NCBI GenBank assembly: GCA_052173415.1
Contig: JBQMYQ010000027.1
Span: 1 to 23,587, forward strand
Length of the DNA: 23,587 bases
DNA from: Wolinella sp052173415
GTDB lineage: Bacteria > Campylobacterota > Campylobacteria > Campylobacterales > Helicobacteraceae
Direction of reading: 5' to 3'
This document shows, piece by piece, positions 15,381 to 22,908 of this stretch. Both the position numbers and the translations under genes were made by a program. The stretch's first letter is position 1, and each line of letters opens with the position of its first letter. The notes beneath the pieces are model-generated. The model saw only the letters and a program-made list of their open reading frames with translations, ran no database searches and had not been told where the DNA came from.

Positions 15381-16484
15381 CTAATTTTTTTCATCTTCGC
15401 TCTTCAAATTCTCACTCCGAACATCCGCCGCTTCGTCCTCTTTTTGTGCTTTGGCATGGTGATTTTTCTGATTTCTTGCGCGCTCTTTAGCAAATTGCTG
15501 CATATCGGCTACCTCATCAAGCTCATCGAGAATCTCCACGCCCAAAAGCGTCTCAATCGCATCTTCAAGGCTCACCACTCCGGCGGTCTGCCCATACCCA
15601 TCATGCACCAAAAATAGGTGCTCCTTGCGCTTGACAAAAATATCAATCAGGCGCAACACAGGCAGATTCTCCGAAATCGAAAACATCGGCTTCATCACCT
15701 CGCGCACGCTCATCTCGCGATGCCCCTCGATTCCCTCTTCTAAAATCGTCTGGCTCATCACCATACCGATGACATTATCTAGCGAGCCCTCATACACGGG
15801 AATCCGAGAGTGCAAATAGAGCCCATCAAGCTCGATGACATCTTTAATCAGCGCGTCGGCATCAAGCGCAAATACGACGCTTCGAGGGGTCAAAATATCG
15901 CGCGCACGGTAGTTTTTAAGCTGAAGCAGATTTTCAATCAGATCGCTCTCCTGACTGTGCAACGTGCCACTCTTCTCACCCATCTCCGCCATCGCGATAA
16001 TCTCTTCTCGACTTGTTGTGTGGGAGGTTTGCCCGTGGCGAAAGATACCGGTAATTCCCCGAGAGAGCACCAAAAAAGGCGCGGTAATTTTGGTAAAAAA
16101 GTAGATCGTATAAACCGCTGGAACTACGAGCTTGTGCCAATAAACCGCCCCGATTGTTTTAGGCAAAATCTCAGAGCAATAGAGAATAACTAGCGTCAAT
16201 CCCACGGCAAACGCCGCCTGCCACTGACTGCCAAAAAGCCTCTCCGCCTCGGCACCCACGCCCGCTGCGCCCATGGTATTTGCGAACGTATTTAGCACCA
16301 AAATCGCCCCCACGGAGGTATCGATATTCTCCTTTAGATATTTGAGAATCCTGCCGCTGGAGCTGTTTTGTCGTGCATACGTCTCGACGAAAGATTGAGG
16401 AATCGAGAGAATCGCCGCTTCAAGAATCGAACAGACAAAAGAGAGCGTAACGCACAATACGAGATAGAGAATCAGCAAAGACAT
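15381..16484 (-). CDS. CNNM/CBS-domain membrane protein (CorC/HlyC-like)
   Basis: This 367-residue inner-membrane protein has an N-terminal CNNM domain with about four helices (LLILYLVLCVTLSFVCSILE, then ILVLNTFANTMGAAGVGAEA, and LVILYCSEILPKTIG). A CBS pair follows (about 195-320), beginning at ILTPRSVVFALDAD and including EVMKPMFSISENLPVLRLID and GVVSLEDAIETLLG. The C-terminal CorC/HlyC domain is absent and replaced by a charged K/E/D tail. Family members are linked to Mg2+ or Co2+ efflux or homeostasis. ATG 16484 has only a weak AGGA, 11 bases upstream. Its stop sits where the decayed hisD begins, so hisD was probably once its downstream partner in an operon. Confidence 0.88.
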   Translation of the reverse strand: MSLLILYLVLCVTLSFVCSILEAAILSIPQSFVETYARQNSSSGRILKYLKENIDTSVGAILVLNTFANTMGAAGVGAEAERLFGSQWQAAFAVGLTLVILYCSEILPKTIGAVYWHKLVVPAVYTIYFFTKITAPFLVLSRGITGIFRHGQTSHTTSREEIIAMAEMGEKSGTLHSQESDLIENLLQLKNYRARDILTPRSVVFALDADALIKDVIELDGLYLHSRIPVYEGSLDNVIGMVMSQTILEEGIEGHREMSVREVMKPMFSISENLPVLRLIDIFVKRKEHLFLVHDGYGQTAGVVSLEDAIETLLGVEILDELDEVADMQQFAKERARNQKNHHAKAQKEDEAADVRSENLKSEDEKN

Positions 16485-16536
16485 CGGTTAGATTTTCCTA
16501 GTGTTTAGAGGTAGCTTTAAGGATATAAAAGAGGGG

Positions 16537-16545
16537 ATTATAGCA
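16537..16545 (-). promoter_or_regulatory. Extended -10 promoter of the CNNM gene
   Basis: TGCTATAAT on the minus strand is an extended -10 (TGnTATAAT), about 53 bases before the CNNM ATG and downstream of the dps terminator hairpin. The predicted start is near 16530. Confidence 0.65.
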
Positions 16546-16577
16546 TGCAAAAAAGAAGGGAAAAGATAGGAATCGAC

Positions 16578-16599
16578 GGAGTGCCATCTCTGACACTCC
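16578..16599 (-). terminator. Terminator-like hairpin after dps
   Basis: On the minus strand GGAGTGTC (16599-16592) pairs with GGCACTCC (16585-16578), with one G-U pair, around a six-base loop. The following sequence is pyrimidine-rich (TATCTTTTCCC) and lacks a perfect T-run. It lies just after the dps stop and shares the GTGTC...GGCACTC core with the hairpin after the porin gene. Confidence 0.5.
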
Positions 16600-16614
16600 C
16601 TAAGCGAGGGATAA

Positions 16615-17052
16615 CTATCCAAGTTGCGCTTTCAGCATCCAGATGCTCTTTTCAAACGCGCCGACTTTCTCATCGGCAAATCCTGCGGTAACTTTATCAC
16701 CTGCGTCATCTGCCATTTTTGAAAGCTTTTTAAACTCGCCGACTAAAAATTCATAATCTTTCAAAACTGCCTCGGCAATGGCTTTGGAAGTGAAACTGCT
16801 CACCTCTTCTTCCTTGATTCTTGCATTTTTTAGAACAGAAGCGAGGCTCACAAGGGGCTTATCACCCAACTGCAACACACGCTCCGCCAAATCATCAAGT
16901 AAATCGGCAAAATCATCATACATCTCCTCGGTCTGCGCATGCACAGGGTGGAAGTCCATGCCCTTTACATTCCAGTGGAAATTGTGAAGTTTCATAAACA
17001 TCACAGCGCTATCTGCTTGAAGAGATTTAAGGAGCTCAACTGTATTTTTCAT
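16615..17052 (-). CDS. dps: Dps-family ferritin (NapA, neutrophil-activating protein type)
   Basis: The 145-residue protein should form a 12-subunit shell that stores iron and protects DNA from peroxide. Ferroxidase ligands are present: H26 in LHNFHWNVKG, H38 in FHPVHAQTEE, and D53 and E57 in LLDDLAERV. Closest in feel is H. pylori NapA (HP0243), with the same start (K-x-L-Q-A-D) and end (KSIWML-A-x-L). ATG 17052 has AAAGGA six bases upstream. It is a single gene with its own promoter and a hairpin behind it. In H. pylori, napA is controlled by Fur; a palindromic AT-rich site is present upstream here. Confidence 0.96.
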   Translation of the reverse strand: MKNTVELLKSLQADSAVMFMKLHNFHWNVKGMDFHPVHAQTEEMYDDFADLLDDLAERVLQLGDKPLVSLASVLKNARIKEEEVSSFTSKAIAEAVLKDYEFLVGEFKKLSKMADDAGDKVTAGFADEKVGAFEKSIWMLKAQLG

Positions 17053-17080
17053 CGCGTATCCTTTGTCATTAAATTTTTGT

Positions 17081-17089
17081 ATTCTATCA
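17081..17089 (-). promoter_or_regulatory. Extended -10 promoter of dps
   Basis: TGATAGAAT on the minus strand matches the extended -10 form TGnTAnAAT, about 30 bases before the dps ATG. The predicted start is near 17074, giving a short leader that contains the AAAGGA ribosome site. Confidence 0.6.
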
Positions 17090-17109
17090 GCTTTTCGCTT
17101 GATGGAAGT

Positions 17110-17136
17110 ATAAAAATATTTTTCTTAAAAAGAAAA
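17110..17136 (-). terminator. Weak AT-rich hairpin after flgS
   Basis: TTTTCTT and AAGAAAA form a seven-pair stem around TTT (17136-17120 on the minus strand), followed by TATTTTTAT. It sits right after the flgS stop. The stem is mostly A-U, so it is weak, and it overlaps the possible Fur-like site. Confidence 0.3.
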
Positions 17137-17147
17137 TAATTATTATC
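17132..17147 (-). promoter_or_regulatory. Possible Fur/PerR-like operator upstream of dps
   Basis: GATAATAATTATTTTC on the minus strand contains the perfect palindrome AATAATTATT and resembles the Fur consensus (GATAATnATnATTATC; H. pylori form TAATAATnATTATTA). It lies about 46 bases upstream of the dps -10 and touches the flgS stop. AT-rich background makes chance matches easy. Confidence 0.35.
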
Positions 17148-18160
17148 TAAGAAATTTTCTTAATCATAATCCGAAATCCTTTCCGCTCCCCCTCAATGAG
17201 CGTTACTCTGCCCTCATGCGCCTCGATAATCCGCAGCGAAAGAGCCAGACCAAGTCCATTTCCTTTGATTTTCGTCGTCTTAAAAGGTTCAAAAAGTATG
17301 TTCTTATTCTCTATAGGTTTACCATCATCATAAATCTCAAAGATTCCCCACCCGCCATCTTCATGGTAACTAAGCTCAATATTCCCCTCCTCCTTATCCT
17401 CGAGCTCCTCAATCGCGTCAATTGCATTAAAAATGAAATTCTGCACCACGATTCCTAGGAGGTCAAAATCCGCCTCGATTCTCGCACCTGCAGGGAAGCG
17501 CACGTCAAGATGGATATTCGTGCTGTAGGGATAGTAGCTCATCGCAAGCTCGACCTCATCTTTCAGTCGCTCAAGCTCAAAAAGTGTGCGACTAATCTGC
17601 ACCCCGCGCGAGAAAAGTAGCGTCGCCTTGATGATCCGCTCCACGCGCCACGTCGCCTTTTTAATCTCAAGCACCAGCGGCTTGCTCGCCATATCTACAC
17701 GCTTTAGGAGCGTTGAGCTTAGGAGTGTGACCGAGCCGATCGGATTCCTGATCTCGTGCGCCAAATGTGCGGCGACCTGCCCCATGGAGATGAGCCGCTC
17801 CTTGCGTTTCTCATCGGTAATATCCGTCACGGAGATGATTTTTTTGCCCATTTTTTGATTAATCTGCACCAAATAATGACAGCTGTCAAATTCAAATTCC
17901 CCGCCACTTGGTTGTGCCAAAATATGCTCCAAAAGGTAGCTAATCTTGAAAGATTCGCTGTTTTGATAAACAAGCCCTCCTTCCTCATCAAGCACCCAAA
18001 GCGCGTTGGGAAGGAGCTCCAAAACGCCCTCAAAGAGCCCCTTAAGCTCGATAAACTCCTGCTCGACCTTGTAAGACTGCTCAATCAGCTCTTTTAAGCC
18101 ACCCAAAAGGGCATTTTTATCGCTACTACTAAGGGAATCGAGGAGCTCTTGGGTAATCAT
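17147..18160 (-). CDS. flgS: Sensor histidine kinase FlgS
   Basis: This 337-residue soluble kinase has no membrane helix. It has a PAS-like N-terminal region (about 42-115, LELLPNALWVLDEEGGLVYQN), a HisKA domain with phospho-accepting H135 in HLAHEIRNPIGSVTLLSS, and an ATPase domain with N-box VVQNFIFNAIDAIEE, IYDDGKPI and KGNGLGLALS. In H. pylori the ortholog (HP0244) phosphorylates FlgR, the activator of sigma-54 flagellar genes. Here it follows the rod-binding gene by four bases and shares its operon with flgI, behind a sigma-54 promoter, so its own supply may be under feedback. Ribosome-site support for ATG 18160 is weak, and it is probably coupled to the upstream gene. Confidence 0.92.
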   Translation of the reverse strand: MITQELLDSLSSSDKNALLGGLKELIEQSYKVEQEFIELKGLFEGVLELLPNALWVLDEEGGLVYQNSESFKISYLLEHILAQPSGGEFEFDSCHYLVQINQKMGKKIISVTDITDEKRKERLISMGQVAAHLAHEIRNPIGSVTLLSSTLLKRVDMASKPLVLEIKKATWRVERIIKATLLFSRGVQISRTLFELERLKDEVELAMSYYPYSTNIHLDVRFPAGARIEADFDLLGIVVQNFIFNAIDAIEELEDKEEGNIELSYHEDGGWGIFEIYDDGKPIENKNILFEPFKTTKIKGNGLGLALSLRIIEAHEGRVTLIEGERKGFRIMIKKIS

Positions 18161-18164
18161 GCGA

Positions 18165-18455
18165 CTATTTTTGCTGCTCTTTTAGGTAATTAAAGAGCAA
18201 TTCACTGTATCCAAACCCCCCGGCGAGCGTCTGACTTAGTTGCTCCTTATACATGGAATCGTAAATCTCATGCCCCGCTTCCTTTGGATAGAGCGGATTC
18301 TCAAGTTTTAGCGCAAGGTCAAGCATGGTCTTTAAAATTACCGCCTCAAAGGCGTCCGTCTGCTCTTTTAGCTTCTCATCATCACTTTTATACGCCTCGA
18401 TATTGGGCATTTTCTGCGAAGAATAGAGCGCACCGCTAGAATCGATAGGAATCAT
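18165..18455 (-). CDS. flgJ: Flagellar rod-binding protein, FlgJ N-domain only
   Basis: The 96-residue protein corresponds to the rod-binding half of FlgJ, with DAFEAVILKTMLDLALK and GHEIYDSMYKEQLSQTLAGG, then GYSELLFNYL near the end. The muramidase domain found in enterobacterial FlgJ is missing, as in other Campylobacterota, so cell-wall opening must come from another enzyme. ATG 18455 has AAGGAG six bases upstream; GTG 18458 is too close to the site. It lies ten bases after flgI and four before flgS. Position matches HP0245. Confidence 0.85.
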   Translation of the reverse strand: MIPIDSSGALYSSQKMPNIEAYKSDDEKLKEQTDAFEAVILKTMLDLALKLENPLYPKEAGHEIYDSMYKEQLSQTLAGGFGYSELLFNYLKEQQK

Positions 18456-18465
18456 CACTCACTCC

Positions 18466-19515
18466 TTATAAAATCTCCAAATCTACGCTAATCGCGCCCG
18501 AGCGCTTAATCGCCTCTAAAATCGCGATGACATCTTTAGGCGTCGCGCCCATGCGCTGCAGAGCCTTCGTAATACTCGCCACAGTAGGGGCTTGACCGCT
18601 TGTGCTAAGCGTCTTTGCCTCCAAGTTTAGCTGCGCACCATCGCCCATATCCATCGATTCCTCGCCACTAGAGGAATCAGGCGCAATCTTAATCGTAATC
18701 TCTCCGTGCGTTACCACCACCGAGCCGACTTTAACCCCTACACCCGCTACCACCGTGCCTGTGCGCTCATCAATGACGATTTTGTTCTCGCGATTGTAAT
18801 CAATCTCGACCTCCTCAACACGCGCCAAAAACTCCACCATGCTCATGTTTTCCGGTCTATTAAGCTTAATCGTGCGCGAATCAATCGCCAAAGCTACAGG
18901 TGTGCCAAAGTGCTGATTAATGCTATTTTGCGCTCTTGCAGCATTCTGAAAATTTGAGCTTTTGAGACTCAAGGTCGCATTGACTTTAGAGTGCAAATCT
19001 AGGGGAATCTCGCGCTCAATAATCGCGCCACCATAGAGCATCGCCGCAAGAGGGTGATTCACGCCGCCACCCCGATCATTTTTGCCCCCGATACTAATCG
19101 CCCCTTGAGAAGTGGCGTAGATTCTCCCATCAACACCCGTTAAAGGCGTCAAAATGAGCGTCCCACCCTCAAGCGACTTTGCATCGCCGATTGATGAGAC
19201 CAGCACGTCGATCCGATCGCCTTGTCGCGCAAAAGGTGGGAGCTTTGCTGTAAGCATGACTGCTGCGACGTTTTTGGACTTAATATCATCTGCGCCGATT
19301 TTCACATTGACGCTCTCAAGCATATTTGCAATGGATTGCATGGTAAATTTCGAGCTTGTCTTATCCCCCGTGCCATTGAGCCCCACGACCAGTCCGTAGC
19401 CGATAAGCTGGTTATCCCGCACACCCACGATGTTGGCAATATCCTTGATCCGCTCCGCCTGCAAAGGCGCACCCAAGGCAATCAGCACCGCAAAAATCTT
19501 CATCAAATCCGACAT
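18466..19515 (-). CDS. flgI: Flagellar P-ring protein FlgI
   Basis: FlgI forms the P-ring around the flagellar rod in the peptidoglycan layer. The 349-residue protein has a signal peptide (MKIFAVLIALGAPLQA from residue 5, cleaved before ERIKD). Family blocks follow: DIANIVGVRDNQLIGYGLVVGLNGTGDK split across the start, MLTAKLPPFARQGDRIDV, GGTLILTPLTGVDG, and near the end RMGATPKDVIAILEAIKRSGA. ATG 19515 has AAGGA five bases upstream; the inner ATG (residue 5) has none as good. It is the first gene of the flgI-flgJ-flgS operon, with a sigma-54 promoter about 40 bases ahead. Confidence 0.97.
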   Translation of the reverse strand: MSDLMKIFAVLIALGAPLQAERIKDIANIVGVRDNQLIGYGLVVGLNGTGDKTSSKFTMQSIANMLESVNVKIGADDIKSKNVAAVMLTAKLPPFARQGDRIDVLVSSIGDAKSLEGGTLILTPLTGVDGRIYATSQGAISIGGKNDRGGGVNHPLAAMLYGGAIIEREIPLDLHSKVNATLSLKSSNFQNAARAQNSINQHFGTPVALAIDSRTIKLNRPENMSMVEFLARVEEVEIDYNRENKIVIDERTGTVVAGVGVKVGSVVVTHGEITIKIAPDSSSGEESMDMGDGAQLNLEAKTLSTSGQAPTVASITKALQRMGATPKDVIAILEAIKRSGAISVDLEIL

Positions 19516-19563
19516 AGGTATCCTTCCGTCATTGTCGCTTTTTGTATCGCCACTTTCACGGGT

Positions 19564-19581
19564 AAAGCAAATATTGTGCCA
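19564..19581 (-). promoter_or_regulatory. Sigma-54 (RpoN) promoter of the flgI operon
   Basis: On the minus strand the site reads TGGCACAATATTTGCTTT. It matches the consensus TGGCAC, five bases, TTGC exactly. The GG and GC pairs are ten bases apart, the fixed spacing needed by RpoN. The predicted start is near 19555, about 40 bases before the flgI ATG. It agrees with control of mid-class flagellar genes by FlgS/FlgR and RpoN in this phylum. Confidence 0.88.
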
Positions 19582-19626
19582 CGATTCCCATGTAGATTCT
19601 CGATTGCATGCTCTATGGGCTTATAT

Positions 19627-19632
19627 TATAAT
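19627..19632 (+). promoter_or_regulatory. -10 element for the restriction-modification gene
   Basis: TATAAT on the plus strand, 48 bases before the ATG at 19681, with a predicted start near 19639. The surrounding TTATATTATAATT is nearly palindromic, so a minus-strand TATAAT (19630-19625) overlaps it. Confidence 0.5.
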
Positions 19633-19680
19633 TGGCAAAATGATAGTAGCTAACTTGTGCGAAAGAAATGAGGTTTATAC

Positions 19681-22600
19681 ATGATAGATAAAAATAATTT
19701 CAAACAAGTGCTACAGGCATTCGGTTTTACTGAAAACAAAAATATATTTTCCAAAAAGATCAGCACTCTTACTGGTAATATAATGAGCGTAAATTGGAAT
19801 AAAAGTGAGCTGATTTATCCTAGCGCGGTAAAAATCAATGATCGAACCACTTGCAATTTTGAACATCCCGAAAATTTTGTTGTCTTTGAATGCGTGCATC
19901 GCCTGCTAGAAAAAGGCTATCGTCCGGAGCATATCGAACTGGAAAAACGCTGGAATCTTGGACATGACGCTAAAAGCGGCAAAGCTGATATTTGTGTTTA
20001 TGATGAAGATGGTCAAAATATCTTGTTTATTATCGAATGCAAAACTGCTGGGCAGGAGTATTCCAAGGCATTGAAATTGCTAAGAGAGGATGGCGGACAG
20101 CTTTTCTCATATTGGCAGCAAGAGCGTAGCACAAAGTGGATCGCCCTATATGCTTCAGACTGGAAAAATGGGCAAATTACCTTTAGGAATGACATCATTA
20201 ACTGCACAGATGATCCTAATATCATCAAAATTGCAGAAAAAGACAAGTCCATGCTTCTTTATAAAAATGCCACTTCAGTCCCAGAATATTTTGTGGTGTG
20301 GAGCGAAACCTATGGTCAAAAGCTCTGGCAGGAGTTGCTCTTTGGCGAAGAGACACAAGCATATAAAATAGGCATTCGCCCGCTACGCAAAAAAGATTTA
20401 AAGGATTTCGACCCCGATGATAAGATCGTAAATAAATTTGAAGAGATTTTGCGCCATAACAATGTCAGCGATAAAGAAAATGCCTTTAATCGCTTGGTCG
20501 CACTTTTTATCTGTAAGCTCGTCGATGAAATCACAAAAAACGATAACGAAATTGTGGATTTTCAATACAAACAAGGCACGGATACCTACGAAACGCTACA
20601 AGATCGCCTGCAGTGGCTCCATACCAAAGGTATGCAAGATTTCATGGGCGAGGAAATCTTCTACGTGCGAAATGACTATGCCGAGAATCTATTCAAAAAC
20701 TTTACAAGTCATAAACGCGCAAAGGCCATTGAGGATCTGCAAAAAACGATCCGCAATCTTAAATTTTATTCAAACAATGATTTTTCATTTAAAGATGTTC
20801 ATAACGAAGAGCTATTCTTGCAAAATGGCAAAATTCTAGTCGAAGTCGTCCAACTTTTTGAAAATCATCGCATCGTCTATCCGTCAAAACACCAATTTTT
20901 GGGTGATTTATTTGAACAACTTTTAAACAAGGGTTTTAAACAAAGTGAAGGGCAGTTTTTTACCCCTATTCCCATTACACGGTTTATTTGGGATAGCTTA
21001 CCTTTGATAACGATTCCTAAAGTCATCGATTATGCCTGCGGATCGGGGCATTTTTTAACCGAAGCGGTAGAGAGTATCAATAAGCGTCTGAAAACAGATG
21101 AAAATAACGACTGGGTCAAAGAATATATCTTTGGAATCGAAAAAGATTACCGCTTAGCGCGTGTTGCAAAAATATCGCTTTTTATGAACGGTGCGGGCGG
21201 GGGAAATATCATTTTTGGCGATGGGCTTGAGAACCATAGAGAAAAAAAGATTGAAAATAATACTTTTGATATTTTAGTCGCAAACCCACCCTATAGTGTT
21301 TCGGCTTTTAAATCGCACTTGAAATTAAAAAACAATACTTTTGATTTGCTTAGTAGAATTTCCAATGATGGAAGCGAGATTGAGACACTTTTTGTCGAGC
21401 GCATTGCACAATTACTTAAACCAAAAGGAATCGCCGCGGTTATATTGCCCTCTTCCATTTTGAGTAACGATAGCAATAGCTACATCGGTGCGCGAGAAAT
21501 TTTGCTGAAAAATTTTATGCTCCGTGCAATTGTGCAGTTTGGCAGCAAAACATTTGGCGCGACAGGCACCAATACGGTCGTGCTCTTTTTGGAAAAATAT
21601 AACGAGCCACCTAAACAAAGCGATCTGAAACAAGACAGCGCAGAGGCGATTATTGGGGCAGAGGAGACGGCAGAATGGGAAGATGATGAGATTTTAGAGG
21701 CATATTTGAGAAAAATCAAGGTAACAAAAGAGTGGTATCAAAAATTCACTACCCAAAGCGCTTCATTTGATGGCTTTACGCAATGCGAATATCTAAACAT
21801 GCATGCAAGCAGATTCCAGACACTTCCAAGAATCATAAAATTACAGGAATCAAGCACATTTAAAAAGCTCACCGCACAAGAGCAGAGCGAGCGACTTAAG
21901 CAGGAATTTTACAATTACGCAAAACCGCTTGAATACGAAAAAATACTCTATTTTGGGCTTACTTATAAGCAAACGACCTTAATTATTACCGCCCCAAGCG
22001 ACAACGCCGAGCAAAAACGCTTCCTAGGATATGACTGGAGCAATCGCAAAGGTGCTGAGGGCATACAGATCCATACGCCCGGTGGCATGCTCTATAACGA
22101 ACACGACCGCAACGCTATGGACACGATTGCAGCTAGCATTCGCAATAGATTTTCTGCAGTTGCAACGTTCAGCATTGACAAGGATAGGCAGCAATATTGC
22201 GCTTTAGCCAATCTCAGCGACATGATCGATTTTTCACGACTTAGCTTTAACAAAGCAATAAAACTTACGCTGGACAAGAAAATTGAAATAAAGAGTAAGT
22301 ATCCCTTGGTAAGATTGGGGGAGATTGCTGAAGTTGCATCAGGAAATAGTGCTCCGCAAGAAAAGCGTTTATTTATAGATGGAAAATATCCATTTTTCAG
22401 AACATCTGATGTGGGTAAAGTACATTTATCTAAAAACTTAATAGAAGTTGCAGATTATCTCAATGATGATGGAGCAGAAAGATTAAAGAAATATCCTAAA
22501 GGAACTATACTGATGCCAAAGTCAGGAGCCTCAACTTATCTAAATCATAGAGCGATTATGGGGGTAGATGGTTTTGTGGCTTCTCATTTGGCAACTATTA

Positions 22601-22908
22601 TTGCAGATAACGAAAAAATATTGACAGATTTTTTATATGAGTTGTTAGTGCTGGTAAAAGTACAAAATATAAAGGTAAACTCAGATTATCCTTCATTAAA
22701 TAAAAGTGATATAGATAATATAAAAATCCCCCTTCCACCGCTTGCTATTCAACAACAAATCGTAGCGGAATGCGAAAAAGTCGATGAGGAATATAACACG
22801 AGTCGAATGAGTATAGAAGAGTATAAAAAGAAAATAGCTCAAGTGTTCGAGCGACTTGAGGTTATTGCAAATAACGGGGGGGGGGGGGGCCAAGCTATCA
22901 AGAATTAG
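19681..22908 (+). CDS. Single-chain restriction-methylase-specificity protein (type IIG-like), short phase
   Basis: The 1,075-residue form present here carries all three activities in one chain. Residues 1-130 hold a PD-(D/E)xK nuclease: D103 in GKADICVYDED and E119/K121 in IIECKT. Residues about 400-700 are an N6-adenine methylase with QFFTPIPITRFIWD, motif I DYACGSGHFL (450-459) and catalytic NPPY (535-538). From about 874 comes the first target-recognition domain (LVRLGEIAEVASGNS to KIPLPPLAIQQQIV), then a long helix to 1063. A 14-G run then shifts the frame, adding QAIKN and a stop. With 13 or 16 G it would read on into a second recognition domain (about 1,261 or 1,262 residues). ATG 19681 has GAGG seven bases upstream. 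GC is lower than in the neighbours, most clearly from 22290 on. Confidence 0.92.
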   Translation: MIDKNNFKQVLQAFGFTENKNIFSKKISTLTGNIMSVNWNKSELIYPSAVKINDRTTCNFEHPENFVVFECVHRLLEKGYRPEHIELEKRWNLGHDAKSGKADICVYDEDGQNILFIIECKTAGQEYSKALKLLREDGGQLFSYWQQERSTKWIALYASDWKNGQITFRNDIINCTDDPNIIKIAEKDKSMLLYKNATSVPEYFVVWSETYGQKLWQELLFGEETQAYKIGIRPLRKKDLKDFDPDDKIVNKFEEILRHNNVSDKENAFNRLVALFICKLVDEITKNDNEIVDFQYKQGTDTYETLQDRLQWLHTKGMQDFMGEEIFYVRNDYAENLFKNFTSHKRAKAIEDLQKTIRNLKFYSNNDFSFKDVHNEELFLQNGKILVEVVQLFENHRIVYPSKHQFLGDLFEQLLNKGFKQSEGQFFTPIPITRFIWDSLPLITIPKVIDYACGSGHFLTEAVESINKRLKTDENNDWVKEYIFGIEKDYRLARVAKISLFMNGAGGGNIIFGDGLENHREKKIENNTFDILVANPPYSVSAFKSHLKLKNNTFDLLSRISNDGSEIETLFVERIAQLLKPKGIAAVILPSSILSNDSNSYIGAREILLKNFMLRAIVQFGSKTFGATGTNTVVLFLEKYNEPPKQSDLKQDSAEAIIGAEETAEWEDDEILEAYLRKIKVTKEWYQKFTTQSASFDGFTQCEYLNMHASRFQTLPRIIKLQESSTFKKLTAQEQSERLKQEFYNYAKPLEYEKILYFGLTYKQTTLIITAPSDNAEQKRFLGYDWSNRKGAEGIQIHTPGGMLYNEHDRNAMDTIAASIRNRFSAVATFSIDKDRQQYCALANLSDMIDFSRLSFNKAIKLTLDKKIEIKSKYPLVRLGEIAEVASGNSAPQEKRLFIDGKYPFFRTSDVGKVHLSKNLIEVADYLNDDGAERLKKYPKGTILMPKSGASTYLNHRAIMGVDGFVASHLATIIADNEKILTDFLYELLVLVKVQNIKVNSDYPSLNKSDIDNIKIPLPPLAIQQQIVAECEKVDEEYNTSRMSIEEYKKKIAQVFERLEVIANNGGGGGQAIKN
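22876..22889 (+). repeat. Poly-G (14) phase-variation tract
   Basis: There are fourteen consecutive G inside the restriction-modification gene, after codon 1065. Long G runs are classic slippage sites for phase variation in Helicobacter and Campylobacter. Upstream and downstream frames join only when the count is 3n+1 (10, 13, 16). At 14 the upstream frame ends 18 bases past the tract. In the joined form the tract encodes a short glycine linker. Confidence 0.95.

Noticed and set aside
22856..22888. Independent start (TTG) for the second recognition domain
   Set aside because: No ribosome site, and the codons before the tract are an out-of-frame reading of the first domain's helix; joining by tract length change is simpler.
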